This document shows, piece after piece, positions 1-5,307 of a stretch of DNA of 9,749 nt (within the stretch, counting starts at the first letter, position 1; every line of letters begins with the position of its first letter). The position numbers and the translations under genes were made by a program. This DNA is from Planctomycetales bacterium. Lineage in GTDB: Bacteria > Planctomycetota > SBBH01. The notes under the pieces are model-generated. The model ran no database searches. It saw only the letters and a list, made by a program, of their open reading frames with translations, and was not told the origin of the DNA. The stretch spans positions 1 to 9,749 of the forward strand of contig SBBH01000043.1 of assembly GCA_005239795.1 (NCBI GenBank), read 5' to 3'.

Positions 1-76
1 ATGCCGCCACGAATACTACCGGCTCATCTGGGGACTGCGTGCCCTCTTCGGAACGCTCGCACCTTGCAGAATCCAC

Positions 77-328
77 CTATGAACTGGGGAAACTCGTGTG
101 GCGCAGGGCCTCATTCCGGAGCGTTGCATAAAGGTATCCTTTCATGTCCCTCACCTCCGCGAGTCTGTCGAGCCGCGCCGCCAGCCGCGCGAAGGTCTCC
201 TGTACGACATCTTCCGCCTCGGCGCGCGAACACGCCAAGACGCAGGCATAGGCGTAAAGCCCCGCCCCGTGCGCGTCATAGAGCGCCGAGAGCGCCTGGT
301 CAGCCCGCGTTTCCACGGTCGGAGCCAT
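77..328 (-). CDS. ECF-type sigma factor, region 2 only; ends at early TAG (truncated or broken)
   Basis: The 83-aa product resembles sigma-70 region 2 of ECF sigma factors, which binds RNA polymerase and the -10 element. Residues about 11-75 hold a typical helix pattern, with an acidic AEAEDVVQETFARL segment (region 2.2) and KGYLYATLRNEALR (2.3-2.4). ECF factors are usually 160-200 aa with a C-terminal region 4 for -35 recognition. Here a TAG at 77-79 stops the frame straight after region 2. Past that TAG the same frame stays open to the window edge (about 25 codons, with an acidic, linker-like SEEGTQSPDEP stretch), so the TAG may interrupt a longer gene; region 4 would lie outside the window. 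The ATG at 328 is preceded by TAGAAT at 334-339, 5 nt away, with no clear Shine-Dalgarno. No anti-sigma gene is visible. The region 2 call is fairly secure; intactness is not. Confidence 0.6.
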   Translation of the reverse strand: MAPTVETRADQALSALYDAHGAGLYAYACVLACSRAEAEDVVQETFARLAARLDRLAEVRDMKGYLYATLRNEALRHTSFPSS

Positions 329-333
329 GCCCC

Positions 334-339
334 ATTCTA
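334..339 (-). promoter_or_regulatory. Candidate -10 hexamer (TAGAAT) for the sigma-factor gene
   Basis: TAGAAT on the minus strand matches the sigma-70 -10 consensus at 5 of 6 bases and lies 5 nt before the ATG at 328. That spacing would place transcription start at or next to the start codon, giving a leaderless mRNA. I see no good -35 at 16-18 nt. This is a motif match only. Confidence 0.3.
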
Positions 340-392
340 CGCGGTGACGTCCTCCATGCAGGAACGACCCTGCCGCGACCGATTTTGTCTTG

Positions 393-418
393 GAATTCGG
401 GAAAAAAGCTATTTCTGG
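393..418. repeat. Weak copy of the intergenic repeat
   Basis: The plus strand begins GAATTCGGGAAAAAAG and ends TATTTCTGG. This resembles the 1490-1531 copy (GAATTCGCGCAAAAATA then TTTTCTG), with several mismatches and extra bases. It overlaps the last codons and stop of the 57-aa membrane protein, so part of the match may be coding coincidence. It lacks the GGCGCC half. Confidence 0.25.
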
Positions 419-582
419 CGCAGCAGACCGATCGAAAGGGCTGTCAGCCCCAGGGACACCAAGAGAAAGAAAACGGCGACCCAGAATTTGGGCACCGGAC
501 TCTCCGTGAACAGATTCACGATGAAAAGAATCGAGAGCCCTGCCGAAATCACCGCCGTAAAGAGCGTCAGGAAGCGTCCCAT
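409..582 (-). CDS. Small two-helix membrane protein (57 aa), unknown function
   Basis: An ATG at 582 opens a 57-codon frame ending in TAG at 409-411. The product has two hydrophobic spans, about residues 4-24 (LTLFTAVISAGLSILFIVNL) and 33-54 (FWVAVFFLLVSLGLTALSIG), joined by a short polar loop TESPVPK, and ends in RQK. This suggests a helical hairpin in the cytoplasmic membrane. It follows tsaE by 42 nt on the same strand, and the sigma gene follows after 80 nt, so it probably belongs to the same transcript. A TACAAT hexamer at 600-605 lies 17 nt upstream and could give it its own promoter. No Shine-Dalgarno is evident. I do not recognise a family. The consistent hydrophobic pattern, and the lack of any other plausible gene in 329-624, support it as real. 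Confidence 0.6.
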   Translation of the reverse strand: MGRFLTLFTAVISAGLSILFIVNLFTESPVPKFWVAVFFLLVSLGLTALSIGLLRQK

Positions 583-599
583 AAGCGAATGAACGGGCG

Positions 600-605
600 A
601 TTGTA
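600..605 (-). promoter_or_regulatory. Candidate -10 hexamer (TACAAT) for the 57-aa membrane protein gene
   Basis: TACAAT on the minus strand matches the -10 consensus at 5 of 6 bases, 17 nt before the ATG at 582. No convincing -35 is seen. It lies in the 42-nt gap after tsaE, next to a short hairpin. Confidence 0.25.
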
Positions 606-607
606 GC

Positions 608-626
608 AGACGCGCCTAGAGCGTCT
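608..626 (-). other. Short hairpin at the 3' end of tsaE
   Basis: AGACGC (608-613) and GCGTCT (621-626) form a perfect 6-bp stem with a 7-nt loop, overlapping the tsaE stop codon. No T-run follows on the minus strand, so it is not a standard intrinsic terminator. It could slow polymerase or protect the mRNA end, or mean nothing. Confidence 0.3.
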
Positions 627-1059
627 ACCCTCCCTTGCCTTCGCTTGGAAGATTCTCGATCTCGATTTGGCGCGCGCCATCCGCCAACACCATCAAACGC
701 ACCCAGACAGCCTCCGCCGACAAGATCGGCATGATCCGGTCAGCCCACTCCACCAGGCGCACCCCCTCCGTGAGATCCTCCCATCCCTCCCGCGCGAACG
801 CGGCCGGATCTTCCACGCGATAGGCGTCGGCATGCGCGAAAGGAACCCGTCCACTCCGATGGAGGGCCAACCCCAGAAACGTGGGGCTCGTGACCTGGTC
901 GGGATCGATCCCCAACCCCGCGGCGACCCCCTTGGCAAACACCGTCTTCCCGGAGCCGAGTTCCCCCGTCAGGGCGAACACCTCCCCCCCCCGGCAAAAG
1001 CCACCCAGCCGCCGCCCGAGGGCGAAGGTCTCCTCACTCGTCCGCGCGAGAACCCTCAC
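625..1059 (-). CDS. tsaE: TsaE, tRNA threonylcarbamoyladenosine (t6A37) biosynthesis ATPase
   Basis: TsaE is the small P-loop ATPase that works with TsaB and TsaD in forming t6A at position 37 of ANN-decoding tRNAs in the cytoplasm. The 144-aa product is of normal family length. It has a Walker A motif GELGSGKT (residues 32-39), SPTF (58-61), the family's H-x-D-x-Y-R motif as HADAYR (76-81) and VEWAD (103-107). The start is GTG at 1059, whose GTGA overlaps the fliN TGA stop by 4 nt, implying translational coupling. The stop is TAG. The gene contains a run of nine G (C at 984-992 on the plus strand) encoding R-G-G just before the P-loop, a possible slippage site. No tsaB or tsaD lies in the window. 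Identification is firm. Confidence 0.95.
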   Translation of the reverse strand: MRVLARTSEETFALGRRLGGFCRGGEVFALTGELGSGKTVFAKGVAAGLGIDPDQVTSPTFLGLALHRSGRVPFAHADAYRVEDPAAFAREGWEDLTEGVRLVEWADRIMPILSAEAVWVRLMVLADGARQIEIENLPSEGKGG

Positions 1060-1484
1060 GGGGTTTCAAGCTCACGGCAGAGCTTGTTTAAGGTCTCCTG
1101 GACGGTCCCGATCTTCGTGATCATGATTCCGAACTTGTCGCGGATCGTGATCACCTCGCCGGTGGCGATCCCCTTCCCTCCGACCACGAGGTCGATCACG
1201 TCCTTGTGGGATTTGTCGAACTCGACCACCGACCCCGTGGACAGGTGGAGGATGTCGTCGAGAAGCATCTGCTTTTTGGCGAGGATCACGGCAAGGGACA
1301 CGGGGATCCGGAGGAGCTGCTCGACGTTCCGGTCGGCCGATGCGGCATTTCCCGCCCCCGGGACCATGCCGACCCCCGGAGAAGTCGTCACATCTGGGGA
1401 AGCCATCGGAAACGGACTGTCCGACACCGTTGAGGAAGGAGGAACCGGCGCTTCAGGAGCAAGAGGCGTCTCGGGATCGTTCAT
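1056..1484 (-). CDS. fliN: FliN/YscQ-family flagellar motor switch protein
   Basis: FliN forms the lower part of the flagellar C-ring with FliM and helps set rotation direction; homologues (SctQ C-terminal part) serve type III secretion. The 142-aa product has a Pro/Ser/Ala-rich, probably disordered N-terminus (residues 1-50). A SpoA (surface presentation of antigens) domain follows at about 53-138: VEQLLRIPVSLAVILAKKQM, then LLDDILHLSTGSVVEFDKSH, DLVVGGKGIATGEVITI and KFGIMITKIGTVQETLNKL. It ends in TGA overlapping the GTG of tsaE. The ATG at 1484 has no Shine-Dalgarno; the 38 nt between it and murJ are almost entirely a copy of the intergenic repeat. No other flagellar or secretion gene is present here, so the C-ring partners must be elsewhere. 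Family assignment is strong; flagellar rather than secretion use is inferred. Confidence 0.9.
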   Translation of the reverse strand: MNDPETPLAPEAPVPPSSTVSDSPFPMASPDVTTSPGVGMVPGAGNAASADRNVEQLLRIPVSLAVILAKKQMLLDDILHLSTGSVVEFDKSHKDVIDLVVGGKGIATGEVITIRDKFGIMITKIGTVQETLNKLCRELETP

Positions 1485-1489
1485 TTATA

Positions 1490-1531
1490 GAATTCGCGCA
1501 AAAATATTTTCTGCATGGCCCCTTAGGCGCC
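1490..1531. repeat. Intergenic repeat copy A (between murJ and fliN)
   Basis: The plus strand reads GAATTCGCGCAAAAATA, then TTTTCTGCATGGCCCCTTAG, then GCGCC. The first half matches the inverted form of the repeat at 5269-5292 (22 aligned bases, 3 mismatches). The second half, with the TTTCTGCAYGG and CCTTA core, matches the repeat at 5182-5221. It fills the gap between the murJ stop and the fliN ATG and runs into the last murJ codons. Confidence 0.6.
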
Positions 1532-3109
1532 TCCGGGGTGGCTGCGCGACCGCGAAAAGAGGGCCGCGCATTCCTCGGAGCGCACCATCCACGCTACACC
1601 GAGATAGAGCAAAACGCCACAGAGAACCGCCCCCAGGGTGAAGGCCGCCCCGCGAGCGCCCGCGCGGTCGCAAATGGGGAGTGCTGCCATCAAAAATGCC
1701 GCGAGCAGGGCACACCCCAAAGCCGTCCGCGCAGCACAGGCCGCCAAGGAGCTCCAGGGGAAGCGCACCCCCTTCAAGCGGCGCCGCAGGACACATGCCA
1801 GAGCCAGCGCGTTCGCCCAGGCGGCCACGGCGCTCGCCATCGCGATCCCCGACTCGGCCCACCGTCCGACCCAGGCTAAGTTCAAGCCGACCCCCAGAAG
1901 AACCGTTCCGGCGGCGGCGAGTCCCGGCGTTCGGCGGTCCCCCAGGCTGTAGAGCGCCCGGACCAGGATCTGCTGAAAGCCGTAGGCCAGAAGCCCCATT
2001 CCGTAGGCGGCCGCGACGCGCGCTGTCCAGAAGACGGCCGGTTCGTCGAATTCGCCGCGTTGGTAGATGAGGCGCACGATCGGCCGGGCAAAAAGAATGA
2101 GCCCTACCGCGGCCGGCGCCAAAAGGAAAAAAACCTGGCGGCAGGCCGAAGCGACCGCCGCGGCGAGACCTTCCGCGTCGGCGCGCGCACCCAGACGTGA
2201 AAACAGGGGAAAAGCAGCCGTCGCAACGGAAACGCCAATCACGGCCAGCGGCAGGTGCACCAGGACATGCCCGAACCCCAGGTGCGCCACCGCACCGTCG
2301 CGCGCGATCGCAGCCTCGGCGATCCAGCTGTCTAAGAGCACCCCAATCTGCGCCGGCGCCAAACCCACCACGATCGGGACCATCCCCCCCGCGACATCGC
2401 GGAAATCAGGATCGGTCGTGTCGAGCCGGCAGCGCACAGGGCCGAGCGTCCCTCCGGCGCGGCGCAGTCCCCACGCCTGCGAGGCGTACTGGACGACCCC
2501 CGCCGCGAGAACCGCACCCGCCACCCAATAGACCGCCCCCACCTCGGCGCCGGACCCTCCTCGCGCGGTCCAGATCCAGGCCGCGGCGAACCCCGCCAAG
2601 CTCACAATATTGAAAAGAACCGGCGCCAAGGCTGGCACAACGAACGAATCGACGGCGTTCAAAATCCCCCCCTGCGCCGCGGTCATACAGATCAGGATCA
2701 TGTAGGGGAACAGGATCGCCGCGAGCGCTCCCGTCAGGTGCGCCTTTTCAGGATCGTCCGCCCACGCAACAGCCCAGGGCAAGACGAGACAAAGCCCCGC
2801 CACGCCCAGAGCGACGATCACCCCCAGGACCAGTTTTTGGATCCCGAGGATCGCCCCGGAAACCCGCCAGACGCCTGAGAGCCCTTGGCGCTCCCGCACG
2901 CGCGAGAGGACTGGGATCATGGCGCTCGAGAGCGCCCCCTCGCCAAAAATCCGTCGGAAAGTGTTCGGGAGTTGGAAGGCGATCCGGAAGGCGTCGGCCA
3001 CCATCCCGGCGCCGAAAATCGAGGCGAACGCCATCTCGCGGACCATCCCCAGCACGCGGCTGGCGGCCGTGAGCGCCGCGATCGCGCGCGCCTGGCGGAT
3101 CGGGATCAC
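1523..3109 (-). CDS. murJ: MurJ lipid II flippase (MVF/MviN family)
   Basis: MurJ moves lipid II, the peptidoglycan precursor, across the cytoplasmic membrane. The 528-aa product has about 14 hydrophobic segments, as expected. From the GTG start at 3109, Arg18, Arg24, Asp39 and Arg52 fall at the same residue numbers as charged residues important in E. coli MurJ (SRVLGMVRE, ADAFRIAFQLPN, TFRRIFGEGALS), which supports this start. The GTG overlaps the thiE TGA by 4 nt, and AGGGA lies 8 nt upstream. One oddity: in the TM8-region block usually reading Y-x-x-R-L-x-x-x-P, this protein has GFGHVLVHLP, so His281 stands where E. coli has essential Arg270. The stop is TAA. The next gene, fliN, starts 38 nt downstream across a repeat. 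Identification as a MurJ family member is firm. Confidence 0.95.
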   Translation of the reverse strand: MIPIRQARAIAALTAASRVLGMVREMAFASIFGAGMVADAFRIAFQLPNTFRRIFGEGALSSAMIPVLSRVRERQGLSGVWRVSGAILGIQKLVLGVIVALGVAGLCLVLPWAVAWADDPEKAHLTGALAAILFPYMILICMTAAQGGILNAVDSFVVPALAPVLFNIVSLAGFAAAWIWTARGGSGAEVGAVYWVAGAVLAAGVVQYASQAWGLRRAGGTLGPVRCRLDTTDPDFRDVAGGMVPIVVGLAPAQIGVLLDSWIAEAAIARDGAVAHLGFGHVLVHLPLAVIGVSVATAAFPLFSRLGARADAEGLAAAVASACRQVFFLLAPAAVGLILFARPIVRLIYQRGEFDEPAVFWTARVAAAYGMGLLAYGFQQILVRALYSLGDRRTPGLAAAGTVLLGVGLNLAWVGRWAESGIAMASAVAAWANALALACVLRRRLKGVRFPWSSLAACAARTALGCALLAAFLMAALPICDRAGARGAAFTLGAVLCGVLLYLGVAWMVRSEECAALFSRSRSHPGGA

Positions 3110-4197
3110 GTTTTGAGTCCCTGGAGGATCTGGCGTGCCGCGCGGCGCGGGTCGGCCGCGTCAAGGATTGCCGAACTGACAGAAACCCGCCGGGCGCCGG
3201 CACGGCGCACGGGGGCCAGCGTTCCGGTCGAGATCCCGCCGATCACAAAAAATGGAATCGTGAGACGCCGTGCTACCGCCGGGAGGTCCGCCAAGCCGAT
3301 CGCCCGCCGACCGGGTTTCGTAGGAGTGGGATAGATCGGGCCGAATCCGACGTAGTCCGCGCCGGCACGCGCCGCCGCCAAGGCCTGCCGCACCGAATGC
3401 GTCGAGACTCCCACCAGGCGCCCTTCCCCCACAAGACGCCGGGCGTCGGCAACGGTCATGTCTTGCTGCCCCACATGCACGCCGTCGGCCTCGACCAAAA
3501 CCGCCAGATCCGCCCGGTCGTTCACGATGAAAAGAGCCCCAAGGCGCCGCGTGGCGCGGCGCAGGCGGCGCGCCAGGCGCACCACGGCGCGGTCCGATCC
3601 CTCCTTGACGCGAAGCTGCACCATTTCGGTACCTCCCTGGACCGCCTCCGAGACGACGCGCACAAAACGCTCAGGCGACCAGCCGGGGCGGGGGGTCGCC
3701 ACGAGGTAGAGGCGCACGGAGTTCAAAGACTGCGCGCGCCGATCCGCCAGGCGCGATCGCTTCTCGACCTCGTAGGCCGCAAAACGCAGACGCGAGAATT
3801 CCCGCGCGGCCGGGAGCGAGAATCCCCGCGCCGTTTCTTCAAGACTGCGCAGAGCTTCGAAGAGGCGCCGCCAGTTTGCCGCCTTAAGATCTTCGAAGCT
3901 TTGATACCCCGACCGAATCCCTCCGGCGCGGCCGGGGTCCTGAGCGGCCTGGCGCGCCGCAAGGAACTCCAGATTCACTCCGCCATAGCGTTTCACGATT
4001 CCCCTCAAGAAATGGCGCCACTGCTTGAGGAGCGCCGCTGTGGACGCCTGGGGAGGATCTGAAAAACGCGCGCCGTCCTCGAGAACGCGCAACGCCTCCG
4101 AAGCCCTGTTGAGGTTGGCGTCCATCATCCGGGCGGCTTGCGGCGCGACCCTCCTAGCCTCCCGCACAATCCTTCCCGCCCTTTTCCTCCTTACCAT
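3106..4197 (-). CDS. thiE: Fused ThiD2 / thiamine phosphate synthase (ThiE)
   Basis: ThiE joins HMP diphosphate and thiazole phosphate to form thiamine phosphate. With the ATG at 4197 the protein has 363 aa. The C-terminal part (about 165-363) is a TIM-barrel ThiE with QLRVKEGSD, FIVNDRADLA, ADGVHVGQQDM, GVSTHS, GADYVGFGPIYPTPTKPG and VIGGIS. The N-terminal part (about 24-155), beginning MMDANLNRASEALRVLEDGA, matches the ThiD2 domain. ThiD2 is often fused to ThiE and was proposed from comparative genomics to replace ThiD as HMP-phosphate kinase. The start is uncertain: the frame is open to 4281, and GTG at 4167 is an alternative. A TACAAT at 4209-4214 makes starts above 4200 unlikely. TGA overlaps the murJ start. 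No other thi genes and no TPP riboswitch are visible. Confidence 0.9.
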   Translation of the reverse strand: MVRRKRAGRIVREARRVAPQAARMMDANLNRASEALRVLEDGARFSDPPQASTAALLKQWRHFLRGIVKRYGGVNLEFLAARQAAQDPGRAGGIRSGYQSFEDLKAANWRRLFEALRSLEETARGFSLPAAREFSRLRFAAYEVEKRSRLADRRAQSLNSVRLYLVATPRPGWSPERFVRVVSEAVQGGTEMVQLRVKEGSDRAVVRLARRLRRATRRLGALFIVNDRADLAVLVEADGVHVGQQDMTVADARRLVGEGRLVGVSTHSVRQALAAARAGADYVGFGPIYPTPTKPGRRAIGLADLPAVARRLTIPFFVIGGISTGTLAPVRRAGARRVSVSSAILDAADPRRAARQILQGLKT

Positions 4198-4208
4198 GGA
4201 AAGCGGCC

Positions 4209-4214
4209 ATTGTA
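4209..4214 (-). promoter_or_regulatory. Candidate -10 hexamer (TACAAT) for the thiE-murJ-fliN-tsaE transcript
   Basis: TACAAT on the minus strand (5 of 6 to consensus) lies 11 nt before the ATG at 4197. Expected transcription start is near 4202, so the ATG would have a leader of only a few bases. No good -35 is seen. The gap is shared with the divergent gene at 4280. Confidence 0.3.
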
Positions 4215-4241
4215 TCTGCGGCCGGCGCTCCCCGAATCCGC

Positions 4242-4270
4242 TTGTCGACCAAAAACCGCACCGATACGAT
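4242..4270 (+). promoter_or_regulatory. Candidate sigma-70 promoter for the 4280 gene
   Basis: TTGTCG (4242-4247) and TACGAT (4265-4270) are separated by 17 nt, each matching 4 of 6 consensus bases. Transcription would start near 4277, almost at the ATG at 4280. The gap between the divergent starts is only 82 nt, so a promoter is expected here. The hexamer match itself is modest. Confidence 0.35.
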
Positions 4271-4279
4271 GCCCCGTCC

Positions 4280-4801
4280 ATGCGTTTCCTCCGTTATCCC
4301 CTGGGGGTGTTCCTCGTCGTCCTGGGCGCCGCCAGCCTCGGAACATACCTAGCGATCGAGTTGACCCACCCCGCCGCCTGGACGGGAACGAGCGCCAACC
4401 CCGCCATCTGTTTCTTCCAGTCGGCGTTTTTCATCCTGGGCGGAAAACCTGCGGCGCATCTCGTGCTTCTGGGAGGGGGAGGGATCGCGCTCGCCCTAGG
4501 AGCGTTTTTGATCCGGGGGATCACAGCGCTCCTCTTCACAGCCAGCCTCGGATCCTTCACGGTGCTGGGGGCGGCGGCGGCCGCTGAGCGGCAGGGGGGC
4601 GGGACAGAGCCGTTTTGGAATATCGCTCGCGGAGTCATGACGCTTGTCCAAAAGAATCCCCGGGATACCGGGATCATCGCGGGGCTGGGTATTTCGCTTC
4701 TTTTGATTGTGGTCTTCACTGCGATCTGGCGCCAGATCCGAACCGCCAAACCTGCCAAGGCCAAACCAAAATCGAAGGCCGCCGCGTCGGCGGACGACTA
4801 A
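4280..4801 (+). CDS. Membrane protein with four predicted helices and a Lys/Ala-rich tail, unknown function
   Basis: The 173-aa product starts MRFLRYPLGVFLVVLG. It has hydrophobic spans at about residues 7-27, 56-76, 79-100 and 128-148, and ends in a basic, low-complexity cytoplasmic-looking tail (AKPAKAKPKSKAAASADD). ATG 4280 was chosen because the protein becomes membrane-like at once and the upstream in-frame ATG at 4196 would overlap the divergent thiE start. No Shine-Dalgarno is evident, but a promoter-like pair at 4242-4270 would give a nearly leaderless mRNA. The next gene begins 21 nt after the stop and shares the Lys/Ala-rich tail style, suggesting a two-gene unit. I recognise no catalytic motif or family. 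It is likely a real gene given its codon pattern and hydrophobic periodicity. Confidence 0.75.
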   Translation: MRFLRYPLGVFLVVLGAASLGTYLAIELTHPAAWTGTSANPAICFFQSAFFILGGKPAAHLVLLGGGGIALALGAFLIRGITALLFTASLGSFTVLGAAAAAERQGGGTEPFWNIARGVMTLVQKNPRDTGIIAGLGISLLLIVVFTAIWRQIRTAKPAKAKPKSKAAASADD

Positions 4802-4822
4802 CCCTGAAAGCAAAGGAGCCGC

Positions 4823-5041
4823 ATGGATGCCGAAGCCCTGAAGAAACGCGTCGAACGATACAAGGCGCTCATGGCCGCCAAGATCAAGGCCGGGGCCCCG
4901 GCCGAACGGATCCGGCTGTTTCACAACAAGCTCAAGATGTTCCAGCGGAGGCTGGGCAAGATCCAAAAACCCGCCGCCAAGGGAGCCGAAGGGGCCAAGG
5001 CGGGGGAAGCCGCCCCCGAAAAGAAAAAGGAGAAAAAATGA
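4823..5041 (+). CDS. Small highly basic helical protein (72 aa), unknown function
   Basis: The product starts MDAEALKKRVERYKALMAAK and is rich in Lys, Arg and Ala. Residues 1-48 look like one or two amphipathic helices with heptad-like spacing (LKKRVERYKALMAAKIKAG, then ERIRLFHNKLKMFQRRLGKI). Residues 49-72 are a disordered Lys/Ala/Glu tail ending EKKKEKK. The ATG has the best Shine-Dalgarno in the window, AAAGGAG 4 nt upstream, which supports both start and expression. It lies 21 nt behind the membrane protein gene, so the two are probably co-transcribed. A nucleic-acid-binding or ribosome-associated role would fit the charge, but nothing in the sequence proves it. No family is recognised. 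Confidence 0.7.
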   Translation: MDAEALKKRVERYKALMAAKIKAGAPAERIRLFHNKLKMFQRRLGKIQKPAAKGAEGAKAGEAAPEKKKEKK

Positions 5042-5064
5042 CCTCAGATGGGAACTGCGACCTC

Positions 5065-5105
5065 TTTTCACGAATCCCTAAAGCGCCGTGCGGAAATAAT
5101 TTCTG
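5065..5105. repeat. Intergenic repeat copy B
   Basis: The plus strand has TTTTCACGAATCCC, then TAAAGCGCCGTGCGGAAA, then TAATTTCTG. Most of it is an inverted match to copy C at 5182-5221: CGAATCCC and GCGCCGTGC are exact, with small gaps between. Its right end (GTGCGGAAATAATTTCTG) also resembles the inverse of copy D. It starts 23 nt after the stop of the 72-aa gene. Confidence 0.65.
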
Positions 5106-5130
5106 TGTTTGATCGGAGGACTCTTGGACT

Positions 5131-5295
5131 ATGAACGAATATCTCAGAGATCCTGCACGGGAGATCTTTTTGCCTAACTCCTTTCTGCACGGCGCCTTAT
5201 ATGGGATTCGCGCGAAAAAAATGGAATGGAAAGACAACGGCACCAAAACAATTCATTGCAATAAAAAACAGAAGTTATTTTCGCGCGAATCCTAA
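5131..5295 (+). CDS. Possible 54-aa ORF in the repeat-rich gap
   Basis: An ATG at 5131 is preceded by GGAGGA ending 10 nt upstream, a strong Shine-Dalgarno, and opens 54 codons to a TAA 12 nt before efp. The product (starting MNEYLRDPAREIF, ending KKQKLFSRES) is basic at its C-terminus and has no recognised motif. Its codon use is more AT-rich than the neighbouring genes. Much of the frame is made of repeat copies C and D, so it may be accidental. It could also be a short leader peptide for efp, or a remnant of a mobile sequence. Confidence is low. Confidence 0.3.
   Translation: MNEYLRDPAREIFLPNSFLHGALYGIRAKKMEWKDNGTKTIHCNKKQKLFSRES
5182..5221. repeat. Intergenic repeat copy C (central copy)
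   Basis: The plus strand reads TTTCTGCACGGCGCCTTATA then TGGGATTCGCGCGAAAAAAA. It contains two palindromic cores, GGCGCC and TTCGCGCGAA. It is inverted relative to copy B (5065-5105, about 36-nt imperfect arms, 85-nt loop). It is also inverted relative to copy D, with a perfect 15-bp match GGATTCGCGCGAAAA at 5204-5218 against 5278-5292. It can therefore pair upstream or downstream, but not both. Confidence 0.7.
5269..5292. repeat. Intergenic repeat copy D, just upstream of efp
   Basis: The plus strand reads CAGAAGTTATTTT then CGCGCGAATCC. It is the perfect 15-bp inverse of part of copy C over 5278-5292, and close to copy A as read on the minus strand, which sits just before fliN. It lies 15 nt before the efp ATG, so it could affect transcription or ribosome access. 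Confidence 0.65.
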
Positions 5296-5307
5296 CCACT
5301 TTCCCCA

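Noticed and set aside
1..606. 201-codon open frame on the plus strand at the left edge
   Set aside because: It lies antisense to the sigma region 2 and membrane-protein frames, which show real protein signatures. Its translation is Arg/Pro-rich with no motif, as expected for GC-rich antisense frames.
667..1641. 324-codon open frame on the plus strand
   Set aside because: It is antisense to tsaE, fliN and the murJ end, all firmly identified. The translation has no domain pattern.
4198..4279. TPP riboswitch upstream of thiE
   Set aside because: Only 82 nt separate the divergent starts, and the conserved CTGAGA and ACCTGA elements are absent.
5065..5292. CRISPR array
   Set aside because: The repeats are few, of mixed orientation, imperfect, and unevenly spaced.
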